Assembly: GCF_000520495.1 (NCBI RefSeq)
Contig: NZ_KI914687.1
Coordinates: forward strand, 25,535 to 74,668
Length of the DNA stretch: 49,134 nt
Source of the DNA: Arthrobacter sp. H14
Lineage (GTDB): Bacteria > Actinomycetota > Actinomycetes > Actinomycetales > Micrococcaceae
Direction: 5' to 3'
Shown here: positions 16,910 to 26,209 of the stretch, one piece after another
How the letters are laid out: each line of letters starts with the position of its first letter
How positions within the stretch are numbered: the first letter of the stretch is position 1
Position numbers and translations under genes: made by a program
Notes under the pieces: model-generated
Database searches by the model: none
Told to the model about the DNA's origin: nothing
Seen by the model: only the letters and a program-made list of their open reading frames with translations

Positions 16910-19084
16910 ATGACAGTAATTCAGACGACAAATGCACCAGGCGCTGCAACGGACATCTCAACCGAAGCTGCAGGCAGTACGACGGCGGAGCACGCCAGGA
17001 CCTTCGGAACCGTCCTGGTGGCGAACCGCGGCGAAATAGCATGCCGCATTATCGGCACTTTGCGGACGATGGGCATCCAGTCCGTCGCGGTCTACAGCGA
17101 TGCCGACCGGGGAGCCAAGCATGTGGCCCTCGCCGACACAGCTGTCCACATCGGGCCGGCCGCTCCGCAGCAAAGCTACTTGAACATTCCGGCGATCCTC
17201 GAAGCCATCAAGGCCACCGGCGCCGAGGCCGTCCATCCTGGTTATGGATTCCTGAGCGAGAATGAGGCGTTTGCACAGGCACTGCAGGACGCCGGTGTGG
17301 CGTTCATCGGTCCAAGTGTCCATTCGTTGAACGTGATGGGCGACAAGATCCGCTCCAAGAACCACGTCTCGGCCAACTCGGTTCCGGTTGTTCCAGGCAT
17401 AGCCAAACCCGGGCTGAGCAACGAGCAGCTGATGGAGGCCGCCGAGGATGTCGGCTACCCACTGCTGATCAAGCCATCGGCCGGCGGCGGCGGCAAGGGG
17501 ATGCACGTCGTCGAACGTCCCGAAGATCTGGAAGAAACGCTGGGAACGGCCCGGCGCGTGGCAGCTTCGGCTTTCGGCGACGACACGCTGTTCCTGGAAC
17601 GGCTGGTGCGCCAGCCGCGGCATATCGAAGTCCAGGTCCTGGCCGACAACCATGGCAGGGTGATCCACCTTGGTGAGCGCGAGTGCTCGCTGCAGCGCCG
17701 CCACCAGAAGGTTATCGAGGAAGCGCCGTCGCCGCTGCTGGATACGGCGACCCGCGCGAGGATCGGCGAGGCGGCCTGTAACGCGGCGCGCAGCGTTGAC
17801 TATGCCGGTGCAGGGACTGTGGAGTTCCTCGTCTCCGACGCCTCACCGGACGAGTTCTTCTTCATGGAGATGAACACCCGCCTGCAGGTGGAGCATCCGG
17901 TGACGGAAATGGTCACCGGACTGGATCTGGTGGAATGGCAGGTCCGGGTTGCTGCCGGCCAGCACCTTGCTCTGCGGCAGGAGGACGTCCAGCTGACAGG
18001 CCATTCGATCGAAGCAAGGGTGTACGCCGAAAACCCCGAGCGCGGCTTCCTCCCGACGACCGGCACTATCCTCCAGCTGCTGGAGCCGTCCGGCGACGGC
18101 GTCCGGGTCGACAGCTCATTGGTTGAGGGGCTCGACGTCGGTGCCGACTACGACCCGATGCTCGCCAAAGTGATCGCCTGGGGGCAGGACAGGTCCCAGG
18201 CGCTTGCCCGGCTCGACAATGCGCTCGCGGGGACTGTCGTCCTCGGCCTGCAGACCAACATCGAGTACCTCCGGCTGCTGATTAACGACGACGACGTCCA
18301 GGCAGGCCATCTCGACACCACAATGATCGAACGCAAGATGGAAGGGCTCCAGTTCCGGCATCCGGACGAGCGGATCCTGTCGGCGGCAGCCCTGTTCGTC
18401 CACGCGCAACGGTACGGCGGCGCCCACAAGGGCGAAGCGCACTCACCGTGGGCGCAACCAAGCGGCTGGCGGATCGGACAATGGCGTCCGACCCGTTTCA
18501 GTCTCGGCACCTCGGCGACCAGCTTCACCGACGTCCAGGTCAGCGGCCCGCCCGCCGCAGCCACCGTCGTCGTCGGGGATGCAGCTCCGGTGCAGGCAGG
18601 ACTGCAGGTCAACCCGGCAATTCCCGCGGCGATCAGCATCAGCTACGACGGCGTGACCACAAGCCTGCGGATGGCCGAGGGGCACGACGGCGGCAACGTC
18701 CTCTTTATCGCCGACGCGGGTTTCTCGTGCGAAATCAGGGTCCGCAGCCGCGAGGAGCAGCTGGCGGAAGAGCTCGCGAGCATCGCCCGGACGGAAGGTA
18801 CAGCCCACCCCGACGTCCGCTCTCCGATGCCTGGAACCGTGATCGCCGTCAACAAGGCCAGCGGGGACACCGTGGCGGCGGGTGAGACGATCCTGACCGT
18901 CGAGGCGATGAAGATGGAGCACCAATTGACCGCAATGGTGGCGGGAACTGTCAGCGTCACCGTCAAAGCCGGTGATCTCGTCAAGGCGGACCAGGTGGTC
19001 GCCAGCATCGAAGCCGCCGCAAATACTACAGAAACCGCAGACCAGGATGCAGATACTGCTGCAGCCATCAGTGAAGGAGCATGA
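16910..19084 (+). CDS. accA1: Methylcrotonyl-CoA carboxylase-type biotin carboxylase/BCCP (alpha) subunit
   Basis: A 724-residue subunit combining biotin carboxylase and carrier domains. After a variable tail of about 30 residues, the biotin carboxylase starts at FGTVLVANRGEIACRI. It has the ATP-binding glycine loop SAGGGGKGMHVV, ERECSLQRRHQKVIEEAPSP and MNTRLQVEHPVTEM. A linker/BT-like region covers about residues 500-640. The C-terminal biotinyl domain has the attachment site K668 in VEAMKMEHQ. With the beta subunit it carboxylates 3-methylcrotonyl-CoA in leucine degradation. The stop overlaps the next ATG by four bases. The final 20 residues are an Ala/Thr/Asp-rich tail not needed for function. 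Confidence 0.94.
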   Translation: MTVIQTTNAPGAATDISTEAAGSTTAEHARTFGTVLVANRGEIACRIIGTLRTMGIQSVAVYSDADRGAKHVALADTAVHIGPAAPQQSYLNIPAILEAIKATGAEAVHPGYGFLSENEAFAQALQDAGVAFIGPSVHSLNVMGDKIRSKNHVSANSVPVVPGIAKPGLSNEQLMEAAEDVGYPLLIKPSAGGGGKGMHVVERPEDLEETLGTARRVAASAFGDDTLFLERLVRQPRHIEVQVLADNHGRVIHLGERECSLQRRHQKVIEEAPSPLLDTATRARIGEAACNAARSVDYAGAGTVEFLVSDASPDEFFFMEMNTRLQVEHPVTEMVTGLDLVEWQVRVAAGQHLALRQEDVQLTGHSIEARVYAENPERGFLPTTGTILQLLEPSGDGVRVDSSLVEGLDVGADYDPMLAKVIAWGQDRSQALARLDNALAGTVVLGLQTNIEYLRLLINDDDVQAGHLDTTMIERKMEGLQFRHPDERILSAAALFVHAQRYGGAHKGEAHSPWAQPSGWRIGQWRPTRFSLGTSATSFTDVQVSGPPAAATVVVGDAAPVQAGLQVNPAIPAAISISYDGVTTSLRMAEGHDGGNVLFIADAGFSCEIRVRSREEQLAEELASIARTEGTAHPDVRSPMPGTVIAVNKASGDTVAAGETILTVEAMKMEHQLTAMVAGTVSVTVKAGDLVKADQVVASIEAAANTTETADQDADTAAAISEGA

Positions 19085-20250
19085 CCATGCCTGATTTTGA
19101 GCTTGGCGAGGACTATCAGGACCTCGTTGACACAGTTGCCGAATTTGCCGACGAGGTCATCGCGCCGGTCTCGGCCAAACACGACGAGGAGCACAGCTTC
19201 CCGTACGACGTCGTCAGCCAGATGGCGGAGATGGGTCTCTTTGGCCTGCCGTTCCCCGAGGAGTACGGCGGCATGGGCGGCGACTACTTCGCGCTGTGCC
19301 TGGCCATCGAGCAGATCGCGCGGGTGGACCAGTCCGTGGCCATCACCCTGGAGGCAGGTGTCTCGCTCGGAGCGATGCCAGTCTACCGCTTCGGCACCGA
19401 AGAGCAGAAGAAGGAATGGCTGCCGCAGCTGGCCAGCGGGAAGAACCTGGCTGCCTTCGGCCTGACCGAATCCGAGGCCGGATCGGACGCGTCGGGGACG
19501 AAAACGACCGCCAAGCTGGAAAATGGCGAATGGGTCATCAACGGCACCAAGGAGTTCATCACCAACTCCGGAACCGATATCACCAAACTGGTGACGGTGA
19601 CCGCTGTGACCGGCACGGAAACGCGCGACGACGGTTCGGTCAAGAAGGAAATCTCCACCATCCTGGTCCCCACGGACACGCCGGGATTCAAGGCCGAAAA
19701 GGCCTACAACAAGGTCGGCTGGAACGCCTCCGACACGCATCCGTTGACGCTGAAGGATGTACGGGTTCCGGAAGCGAATCTGTTGGGCACCCTCGGCCGC
19801 GGCTATGCGAATTTCGTGCAGATCCTGGACGAGGGCCGGATTGCTGTCGCCGCCATGGCCGTTGGCGCGGCGCAGGGGTGTGTCGACGAGTCGCTGAAGT
19901 ACGCCAAGGAGCGCAAGGCCTTCGGCAAGAGCATCGGTGAATTCCAGGCGATCTCGTTCAAGATCGCCAGGATGCAGGCCCGCGCCCACACCGCCCGCCT
20001 GGCTTACTACGACGCAGCCTCGCGGATGCTGGCCGGCAAGCCGTTCAAGACACAGGCCTCGATCGCCAAAATGGTGGCCAGCGATGCCGCCATGGACAAT
20101 TCCCGCGATGCGACGCAGATCTTCGGCGGCTATGGGTTCATCAACGAATTCCGGGTGGCACGCCATTACCGCGACTCCAAGATTCTCGAAGTCGGCGAGG
20201 GCACCACGGAAGTACAGTTGATGCTGATCGCCCGCGATATGGGTCTGTAA
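19081..20250 (+). CDS. Acyl-CoA dehydrogenase (short/branched-chain, isovaleryl-CoA step)
   Basis: A 389-residue FAD flavoenzyme oxidising an acyl-CoA to the trans-2-enoyl-CoA and passing electrons to ETF. Family blocks are FPEEYGGMGGDYFALCLAIE, AAFGLTESEAGSDASG, NGTKEFITNSGT and the C-terminal FGGYGFINEFRVARHYRDSK. The catalytic glutamate is at the medium/short-chain position (VGEGTTEVQ). Classical isovaleryl-CoA dehydrogenases lack it there and use a glutamate further upstream. By context the enzyme should convert isovaleryl-CoA to 3-methylcrotonyl-CoA, but by motif it resembles the broader AcdH/FadE19 branched-chain type. The start overlaps the carboxylase stop. Confidence 0.93.
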   Translation: MTMPDFELGEDYQDLVDTVAEFADEVIAPVSAKHDEEHSFPYDVVSQMAEMGLFGLPFPEEYGGMGGDYFALCLAIEQIARVDQSVAITLEAGVSLGAMPVYRFGTEEQKKEWLPQLASGKNLAAFGLTESEAGSDASGTKTTAKLENGEWVINGTKEFITNSGTDITKLVTVTAVTGTETRDDGSVKKEISTILVPTDTPGFKAEKAYNKVGWNASDTHPLTLKDVRVPEANLLGTLGRGYANFVQILDEGRIAVAAMAVGAAQGCVDESLKYAKERKAFGKSIGEFQAISFKIARMQARAHTARLAYYDAASRMLAGKPFKTQASIAKMVASDAAMDNSRDATQIFGGYGFINEFRVARHYRDSKILEVGEGTTEVQLMLIARDMGL

Positions 20251-20294
20251 TAATAACGTCCAAGGGCCGTGGGTCATCTCGACGAGGAGGAACA

Positions 20295-21092
20295 TTGATC
20301 GACAAGGTAGCTGCAAGCGCAGCGGAGGCTGTGGCGGACATTCCGGATGGCGCATCATTGGCTGTCGGAGGATTTGGTCTCTGCGGCATCCCGGTCGCGT
20401 TGATCGACGCACTGCATGAGCAGGGGACCGGTGAGCTGGAAACCATCAGCAACAACTGCGGTGTGGATGACTGGGGGCTGGGTGTGCTGCTCAAGGATCA
20501 CCGCATCCGCCGGACGATCAGTTCCTACGTCGGTGAGAACAAGGAGTTCGCGCGTCAGTTCCTTTCGGGCGAGCTCGAGGTCGAGCTGACCCCGCAGGGC
20601 ACGCTGGCAGAGAAACTGCGCGCAGGTGGTGCCGGTATTCCGGCGTTCTACACTCCGGCCGGTTACGGCACTCAGATCAGCGACGGCGGTCTTCCGCAGC
20701 GGTACGACGGCGACGGCGGCGTGGCCAAGGCGTCGGAAGCCAAGGAAAAGCGGGAGTTCGACGGCCGTCACTACGTGATGGAACATTCGGCCACCCCTGA
20801 TTTCGCCCTCGTCCACGCAGCCAAGGGCGACCGGCACGGCAATTTGGTTTACCACGCCACGGCGATGAACTTTAACCCGTTGTGCGCGATGGCCGGCAAG
20901 ATCACGATCGCCGAGGTCGAAGAGCTGGTCGAACCGGGTGAGCTCAATCCTGCTGAAATCCATACGCCTGGCATCTTCGTCCAGCGCGTGGTGGTCACTC
21001 CGGACGTTGAGAAGCGTATTGAGAAGCGGACCGTGTCGCTGAATAAGGAAGAACAAGCAGCCACGAGCGTACAGGCAGGAGCACAGTCATGA
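20295..21092 (+). CDS. scoA: 3-oxoacid CoA-transferase subunit A
   Basis: A 265-residue alpha subunit of the family I CoA-transferases (succinyl-CoA:acetoacetate CoA-transferase type). It has the glycine-rich [16 protein letters not shown] near the N-terminus, the block [16 protein letters not shown], and [20 protein letters not shown] around residue 100. The TTG start at 20295 follows a very strong ribosome-binding site, GAGGAGG at 20284-20290. In this operon it should activate the acetoacetate released from HMG-CoA, transferring CoA from succinyl-CoA to give acetoacetyl-CoA. The stop overlaps the subunit B start by four bases. Confidence 0.94.
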   Translation: MIDKVAASAAEAVADIPDGASLAVGGFGLCGIPVALIDALHEQGTGELETISNNCGVDDWGLGVLLKDHRIRRTISSYVGENKEFARQFLSGELEVELTPQGTLAEKLRAGGAGIPAFYTPAGYGTQISDGGLPQRYDGDGGVAKASEAKEKREFDGRHYVMEHSATPDFALVHAAKGDRHGNLVYHATAMNFNPLCAMAGKITIAEVEELVEPGELNPAEIHTPGIFVQRVVVTPDVEKRIEKRTVSLNKEEQAATSVQAGAQS

Positions 21093-21736
21093 GTCTGACC
21101 CGTAACGAGCTGGCAGCACGCGTTGCCGAGGAACTGGAAAACGGCCAGTACGTCAATCTGGGCATCGGCATGCCGACCCTGATTCCGAACTACATTCCTG
21201 CCGGTGTGGAGGTGGTCCTGCATTCGGAGAATGGGATCCTCGGCGTTGGACCGTACCCCACCGAAGAAGAGCTGGACCCGGACCTGATTAATGCCGGCAA
21301 GGAAACGGTCACGCTCAACGCCGGCGCTGCGCTCTTTGATTCGGCTGCCTCGTTCGGAATGATCCGTGGCGGCCATGTCAACGTTGCAGTCCTGGGAGCG
21401 ATGGAGGTCGCCGCCAATGGTGACCTGGCGAACTGGATGATCCCGGGCAAGATGGTCAAGGGCATGGGCGGGGCGATGGACCTTGTCCACGGCGCCGAAC
21501 GGGTGATCATCATGATGGAGCATGTCGACCGCAACGGTGGACCGAAGATCCTCGAGGAATGCTCGCTGCCGCTGACCGGCAAGGGCTGCGTCAACCGGAT
21601 CATCACGGACCTGGCTGTCATCGACGTCACCGAGGACGGCCTGGTGCTGCGCGAAACGGCCCCAGGGGTCAGCGTGGACGACGTGGTCTCCAAGACGGGC
21701 GCAAAGCTGAACACTAACGACGTAACGGTCAAGTGA
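21089..21736 (+). CDS. scoB: 3-oxoacid CoA-transferase subunit B
   Basis: A 215-residue beta subunit that carries the catalytic glutamate, E47, in [14 protein letters not shown]; it forms the enzyme-CoA thioester during transfer. Other family marks are [16 protein letters not shown] near residue 23, [14 protein letters not shown] and [13 protein letters not shown]. It pairs with subunit A to interconvert acetoacetate and acetoacetyl-CoA in the cytoplasm, completing leucine breakdown. Both junctions, upstream with scoA and downstream with the MaoC gene, are four-base overlaps. In M. tuberculosis the scoAB homologues lie at the other end of the corresponding cluster. Confidence 0.95.
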   Translation: MSLTRNELAARVAEELENGQYVNLGIGMPTLIPNYIPAGVEVVLHSENGILGVGPYPTEEELDPDLINAGKETVTLNAGAALFDSAASFGMIRGGHVNVAVLGAMEVAANGDLANWMIPGKMVKGMGGAMDLVHGAERVIIMMEHVDRNGGPKILEECSLPLTGKGCVNRIITDLAVIDVTEDGLVLRETAPGVSVDDVVSKTGAKLNTNDVTVK

Positions 21737-22260
21737 CTGCGGGGGAGACCGTAGCGGCCGGCGGGAACGAACCGGCGCGGCGGAAGATCACCCAGCGGGG
21801 GCTGTACTTCGACGAGTTCGAACTCGACGTCGTGTATGAGCACCGGCCGGGCCGCACCGTGACCGAAACCGACAATGTGCTGTTTACGACGGCGACCATG
21901 AATACCCAGTCGCTGCACCTGGATGCGGCCTGGGCGGAGCAGCAGCCGTTCGGCCAAAGGCTGATGAACTCCATGTTCACTCTCGCCACTTTGGTGGGCT
22001 CCGGCGTCGCACAGCTGACGCAGGGCACCATCGTGGCGAACCTGGGGTTCAAGGACGTGAAATTTCCGCATCCCCTGTACCACGGCGACACGATGTACTC
22101 CGAAACTGTCATCACCGACAAGCGGCTGTCCTCGTCCCGCCCTGGCCAGGGCATTGTCACGATGGAACACACCGCGAAGAACCAGGAGGGGACCGTCGTC
22201 GCCGTCGCGACCCGCTCGGTGCTGATGTGGACCAAGGACGCCCACGAGGAGGCGGAATGA
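21733..22260 (+). CDS. MaoC-family hydratase, probable 3-methylglutaconyl-CoA hydratase
   Basis: A 175-residue hot-dog-fold protein. The MaoC hydratase region reads [20 protein letters not shown], corresponding to the catalytic (D/N)-x-NP-x-H-x-D area; the expected proline is replaced here. [13 protein letters not shown] follows as the hydratase helix. MaoC enzymes hydrate enoyl-CoAs with R stereochemistry. Its place between the carboxylase and a CitE-like lyase, as for M. tuberculosis Rv2499c, suggests hydration of 3-methylglutaconyl-CoA to (R)-HMG-CoA. It stands in for the crotonase-type hydratase of the canonical pathway. The GTG start overlaps the scoB stop, and its own stop overlaps the next ATG. 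Confidence 0.87.
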   Translation: MTAGETVAAGGNEPARRKITQRGLYFDEFELDVVYEHRPGRTVTETDNVLFTTATMNTQSLHLDAAWAEQQPFGQRLMNSMFTLATLVGSGVAQLTQGTIVANLGFKDVKFPHPLYHGDTMYSETVITDKRLSSSRPGQGIVTMEHTAKNQEGTVVAVATRSVLMWTKDAHEEAE

Positions 22261-23090
22261 CCTTCACGATGGGCCCATCCCTGTTGTTCTGCCCGGCCGA
22301 CCGTCCGGAACGCTACGCCAAGGCGGCAGAGCGCGCGGACGCGGTCATTATCGATCTGGAAGACGCCGTGGCGCCGGCGGACAAGGCCGGTGCCCGGCGG
22401 TCCATGGTCGAGACCCCGCTGGATCCGGAACGTACTGTCGTGAGGATTAATCCGGACAGCACGGACGATTTCCAGCTGGACTTGAACGCCCTGGCGGACA
22501 CGGCATACGGCACGATCATGCTGGCGAAGGCCGAGGCGCCCGAGCAGCTCAGGAAGCTGGCACGCTTCAAAGTCATCGCGCTTTGCGAGACCGCCGCCGG
22601 CGTCGTCAACGCCTCCGCCATCGCCGCCGAACCCAATGTGGTGGCGTTAATGTGGGGTGCGGAGGACCTGGTCGCATCCCTGGGCGGAACATCAAGCCGG
22701 AACGACGACGGATCCTACCGTGGCGTGGCGGTGCAGGCCCGGTCTTCGGTTCTGTTGGCGGCCGGGGCCAAGGGCAAAGCCGCGCTGGACGCTGTCTACA
22801 TCAACATTGGCGATCTTGACGGGCTTGCAGCCGAGGCGAACGATGCCGTGGCGTCCGGATTCACCGCCACGGCCTGTATCCATCCCGGCCAGGTGGCCGT
22901 CATCCGGGACGCTTACCTGCCGACCGATGAGCAGAGGGCCTATGCGGGGGATGTGCTGGAGGCAGCCAAGTCTGAAGGCGGCGTTTTCCAGTTCCGTGGC
23001 CGGATGATCGACGGTCCGATCCTCAAGCACGCGGAGCAGACGCTTCGCCGGGGCCGGACGGATAACAGGTCCGGCAACAGCTCCACATAG
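22257..23090 (+). CDS. CitE-like beta-hydroxyacyl-CoA lyase
   Basis: A 277-residue HpcH/HpaI-CitE superfamily lyase. Motifs are [14 protein letters not shown] (Mg2+/substrate site), [33 protein letters not shown] and [11 protein letters not shown]. No CitD or CitF partners of true citrate lyase are present. The neighbouring genes match M. tuberculosis Rv2498c, described as a bifunctional (R)-HMG-CoA and (S)-citramalyl-CoA lyase. The inferred reaction is therefore cleavage of HMG-CoA to acetyl-CoA and acetoacetate. The ATG at 22257 has GAGGAGG upstream and overlaps the MaoC stop. No canonical HMG-CoA lyase gene is visible in the window. It ends the operon 29 bp before dxr. Confidence 0.88.
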   Translation: MTFTMGPSLLFCPADRPERYAKAAERADAVIIDLEDAVAPADKAGARRSMVETPLDPERTVVRINPDSTDDFQLDLNALADTAYGTIMLAKAEAPEQLRKLARFKVIALCETAAGVVNASAIAAEPNVVALMWGAEDLVASLGGTSSRNDDGSYRGVAVQARSSVLLAAGAKGKAALDAVYINIGDLDGLAAEANDAVASGFTATACIHPGQVAVIRDAYLPTDEQRAYAGDVLEAAKSEGGVFQFRGRMIDGPILKHAEQTLRRGRTDNRSGNSST

Positions 23091-23107
23091 TCACCGGCAG
23101 GATCAGC

Positions 23108-23113
23108 CATACT
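23108..23113 (+). promoter_or_regulatory. Possible -10 element for leaderless dxr
   Basis: CATACT lies six bases before the dxr ATG, the spacing expected when transcription starts at the start codon. No good -35 is visible. The GGAAG between it and the ATG is too close for a standard ribosome-binding site. The same spacing occurs at truB. Confidence 0.3.
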
Positions 23114-23119
23114 GGAAGT

Positions 23120-24367
23120 ATGCCTTTCCGCGATGAAACAGAGCCGGCCGGAAGCCGGAAAGTCGTCCTGCTTGGTTCGACCGGTTCGATCGGTACCCAG
23201 GCCATCGAGGTGATCGCGGCTGCGCCGGAGAAGTTCAGCGTTGTCGCTCTCGCCGCCGGTGGCAGCAACCTGCACCTGGTGGCGGAACAGGCAGTCCGTA
23301 CCGAAGCCCAGGCTGTGGGGATTGCCTCCGGACATGTTGAGGCGCTCCGGGAAGCCATCGAGTCGGCCGCCGGAGCCGCGGGAATTACCGGCTATGCCCC
23401 GGAACTCAGCGTCGGCCCGGACGCAGCGGCGGAGCTGGCCGCCTGGCCGACTGCCGACGTCGTGCTTAATGGGATCACCGGATCGATAGGACTGGCGCCG
23501 ACGCTGGCCGCATTGAAGGCGGGGCACACGCTGGCGCTGGCGAACAAGGAATCGCTGATCGTCGGCGGTGAGCTGGTCCTGTCGCAGGCCAAACCGGGCC
23601 AGATTGTTCCGGTGGATTCGGAACATTCGGCGCTGGCGCAGTGCCTCCGCTCGGGTTCGCCCGGTGAGGTGGACCGTCTGGTGGTCACGGCGTCGGGCGG
23701 GCCGTTCCGGGGCAAGACCCGCGCGGAATTGGAGGACGTCACTCCTGAGCAGGCGCTGGCCCATCCGACATGGAGCATGGGGCCGATGGTCACCACAAAC
23801 TCGGCGACCCTCGTCAACAAGGGGCTTGAAGTTATTGAGGCGCACCTGCTGTTTGGCATTCCGCTGGAGAAGATTGACGCCGTCGTGCATCCGCAGTCAG
23901 TGATCCACTCGATGGTCCAGTTCATCGACGGCTCCATCATTGCCCAGTGCTCGCCGCCGGATATGCGGCTGCCCATTGCGCTCGGGCTGGCGTGGCCGGA
24001 ACGGCTGCCGGGAGCGGCCCTGCCCTGCGATTGGAGCCAGGCGACAAGCTGGACTTTCGAACCGTTGGACAACGAAGCGTTCCCCGCCGTCGAGCTGGCC
24101 AAGGAGGCCGCCCGCCGGGGCACGACGTATCCTGCGGTGTACAACGCGGCGAACGAAGAGGCCGTCGCCGCGTTTCATGGCGGAGGAATAGGATTCCTCG
24201 ATATTGTGGATACCATTGCAGCCGTGCTGGACGAACATTCGCCCGCCCCGGAGATGACGTTGGACCTGGTGCTTGAGGCCGAGCAGTGGGCACGAAACCG
24301 CACCCGCGAACGTTTAGCCAGAGGAAAATCCGCTGCAGCGGCAACGCATGCCATCGAAAGCCAGTAA
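23120..24367 (+). CDS. dxr: 1-deoxy-D-xylulose 5-phosphate reductoisomerase
   Basis: A 415-residue NADPH-dependent enzyme converting DXP to 2-C-methyl-D-erythritol 4-phosphate, the second step of the MEP isoprenoid pathway. The NADPH-binding motif is [12 protein letters not shown] at about residue 18. [24 protein letters not shown] (metal/substrate residues) and [18 protein letters not shown] follow, with the flexible loop around [12 protein letters not shown]. The length is normal for actinobacteria. The site-2 protease gene starts 12 bp downstream and ispG lies about 2 kb further on, an arrangement usual in actinobacteria. Confidence 0.96.
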   Translation: MPFRDETEPAGSRKVVLLGSTGSIGTQAIEVIAAAPEKFSVVALAAGGSNLHLVAEQAVRTEAQAVGIASGHVEALREAIESAAGAAGITGYAPELSVGPDAAAELAAWPTADVVLNGITGSIGLAPTLAALKAGHTLALANKESLIVGGELVLSQAKPGQIVPVDSEHSALAQCLRSGSPGEVDRLVVTASGGPFRGKTRAELEDVTPEQALAHPTWSMGPMVTTNSATLVNKGLEVIEAHLLFGIPLEKIDAVVHPQSVIHSMVQFIDGSIIAQCSPPDMRLPIALGLAWPERLPGAALPCDWSQATSWTFEPLDNEAFPAVELAKEAARRGTTYPAVYNAANEEAVAAFHGGGIGFLDIVDTIAAVLDEHSPAPEMTLDLVLEAEQWARNRTRERLARGKSAAAATHAIESQ

Positions 24368-24379
24368 GGAAAGAATCCG

Positions 24380-25723
24380 TTGACAGTACTTCTGTTCATC
24401 CTCGGGGTGCTTTTCGTCGCGGTGGGCATCGCCGCTTCGATCGCCCTGCACGAGGTGGGCCACCTGGTACCGGCCAAGCTGTTCAAAGTCCGGGTAATGC
24501 AGTACATGATCGGGTTCGGCCCGACGCTGTGGTCGAAGAAACGCGGAGAGACCGAATACGGTTTCAAGGCGCTCCCGCTGGGCGGCTATGTATCCATGGT
24601 GGGCATGTATCCACCGGCCGAGGACAGCGATGGCACTGTCCGCCGCTCCAGCACCGGCATGTTCCAGACGCTGGCCGACGACGCCCGCAAACTTGCCGCC
24701 GAAGAGGTCCGGCCGGGCGATGAGAACAGGATGTTCTACAAGCTGCCCATCTGGAAGCGGATCATCATCATGCTCGGCGGTCCGTTCATGAACCTGGTGA
24801 TCGGCGTTGTGCTGTTCGCCGTGGTGATCATGGGTTTCGGCAGCGCGCAGGCGACGACGACGCTCGCCGAGGTCTACAAATGCGTCGTCCCGGTCAGCCA
24901 GCAGGCGGAAACAGGCCAGCAGGACTGCCTCCCGAGTGACCCGAAGGCACCGGCGACGGCGGCAGGGCTGCAGCCGGGCGACGCCGTCGTCCGGTTCGAT
25001 GGCCAGCCGGTGGAGAACTGGCAGGCCATGACGGAGCGGATCCGTGCCGCCGCCGGCGAGGAAGTTCCGATTACGGTGCTGCGCGACGGCGAACGCATCC
25101 AGTCACAAATTACTCCGCTGTTGACCGAGCGGCCCGTGATCGGCGCGGACGGCCGGGCGGAACTCGATTCCAGTGGAAATCCGGTCACCACGGAGGTCGG
25201 ATTTGTCGGCATGGGCGCGCAGATCGAACTGGTGCCGCAGCCTGCCGGTGACGTCCTGCCGGCGGTGGGTGAAAACATTGCCCGCGTGACCGGCGTCGTC
25301 TTCAATCTGCCCGAGCATGTGTATGAGATCGGACAAGCTGCCTTCAGCGATGCACCCCGCGATCCCAACGGCCCCATCAGCGTCGTCGGGGTCGGCAGGG
25401 TCGCCGGTGAAGTCGCGAGCATGGAGGAAATCGCCGTCGAATCCAAGGTGGCCTTGCTGTTCCGGCTCCTCGGCGGCGTGAACCTGGCACTGTGCGTATT
25501 CAACTTGATCCCGCTGTTGCCCCTGGATGGCGGCCATATTGCAGGTGCATTATGGGAAGGATTGCGCCGGCGGATCGCCCGGCTGTTCGGCCGGAGGGAT
25601 CCAGGTCCGTTCGACATTGCAAAGCTCCTGCCGCTGACGTACGTTGTGGCGGTGCTTATGCTTGGCATGGGCGCGCTGCTGATTTATGCCGACATCGTAA
25701 AGCCTGTCAATTTGTTCGGTTAG
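24380..25723 (+). CDS. Site-2 protease, RseP/Rip1-like (M50 family)
   Basis: A 447-residue intramembrane zinc metalloprotease. The first helix carries the zinc-binding HEVGH (about residue 29). A GFGPTLWSKKRG loop and the LPLGGYVSMVGM segment follow. A PDZ domain occupies the region around GLQPGDAVVRFDGQPVENW (about residues 195-260), and the C-terminal zinc-ligand motif is NLIPLLPLDGG. Such proteases cleave anti-sigma factors or other membrane substrates to release regulators; the mycobacterial counterpart Rip1 acts in cell-envelope and stress signalling. The TTG start at 24380 has AAGGAAAG upstream. Its place between dxr and ispG is conserved and does not by itself imply an isoprenoid role. 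Confidence 0.94.
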   Translation: MTVLLFILGVLFVAVGIAASIALHEVGHLVPAKLFKVRVMQYMIGFGPTLWSKKRGETEYGFKALPLGGYVSMVGMYPPAEDSDGTVRRSSTGMFQTLADDARKLAAEEVRPGDENRMFYKLPIWKRIIIMLGGPFMNLVIGVVLFAVVIMGFGSAQATTTLAEVYKCVVPVSQQAETGQQDCLPSDPKAPATAAGLQPGDAVVRFDGQPVENWQAMTERIRAAAGEEVPITVLRDGERIQSQITPLLTERPVIGADGRAELDSSGNPVTTEVGFVGMGAQIELVPQPAGDVLPAVGENIARVTGVVFNLPEHVYEIGQAAFSDAPRDPNGPISVVGVGRVAGEVASMEEIAVESKVALLFRLLGGVNLALCVFNLIPLLPLDGGHIAGALWEGLRRRIARLFGRRDPGPFDIAKLLPLTYVVAVLMLGMGALLIYADIVKPVNLFG

Positions 25724-25777
25724 CGCCGGGCGGATTGACCTTAAAAGTGAGGTTCAACTAACAGTGAGGATCAACGC

Positions 25778-26068
25778 ATGAGTGTTTTTGTTGTCGAATA
25801 TGTTTATGAGGCGGAAACGGCTGCTGCACGGAATGAGCTATTGCCTACACACCGGCAGTGGCTCAAAGAGCGCGTCGATTCCGGCCGGGTTCTGTCCTCG
25901 GGCCCGTACGTTGACGGTGCCGGCGCACTGCTGCTGTTTACCGCCGATTCCGAAGCCGCCTTGCTGGAGGAGCTTAAGCAGGATCCCTTCAACCAGGCAG
26001 GCCTGGTATCAGGTATGCGCGTGAAGGAGTGGAAGCCGCTGCTCGGCGCGTTCACGGAACACGCGTAG
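25778..26068 (+). CDS. YciI-like protein
   Basis: A 96-residue ferredoxin-fold protein of the YCII family, with the sequence order VFVVEYVYEAE, THRQWLKERVDSGRVLSSGPY, a glycine/alanine turn and DPFNQAGLVSGMRVKEWKPL. Members are dimers proposed to be small enzymes or degradative stand-alone domains, and their chemistry is generally unknown. The invariant histidine of the family is retained (TH at about residues 24-25) and a DPF motif lies near residue 69. The ATG at 25778 follows GTGAGGATC. It sits between the protease gene and ispG, 54 bp and 141 bp away respectively, so cotranscription with the former is possible. Confidence 0.88.
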   Translation: MSVFVVEYVYEAETAAARNELLPTHRQWLKERVDSGRVLSSGPYVDGAGALLLFTADSEAALLEELKQDPFNQAGLVSGMRVKEWKPLLGAFTEHA

Positions 26069-26209
26069 GGCGCACCCGCGCGGTGCCTGACAGGGCCCGT
26101 GGCGTTGCCTCATGCCCGCTGGATCGCCGATTCAGCGGATCAAGAGGATAATGGAATCCGGCGTCTTCATCGGCGTCATCACTGAAGCAATCACACATGG
26201 AGGCACGTT

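Noticed and set aside
18643-20412. A 589-codon open frame on the minus strand
   Set aside because: It is antisense to the carboxylase alpha and acyl-CoA dehydrogenase genes and has no family motif; a GC-driven shadow.
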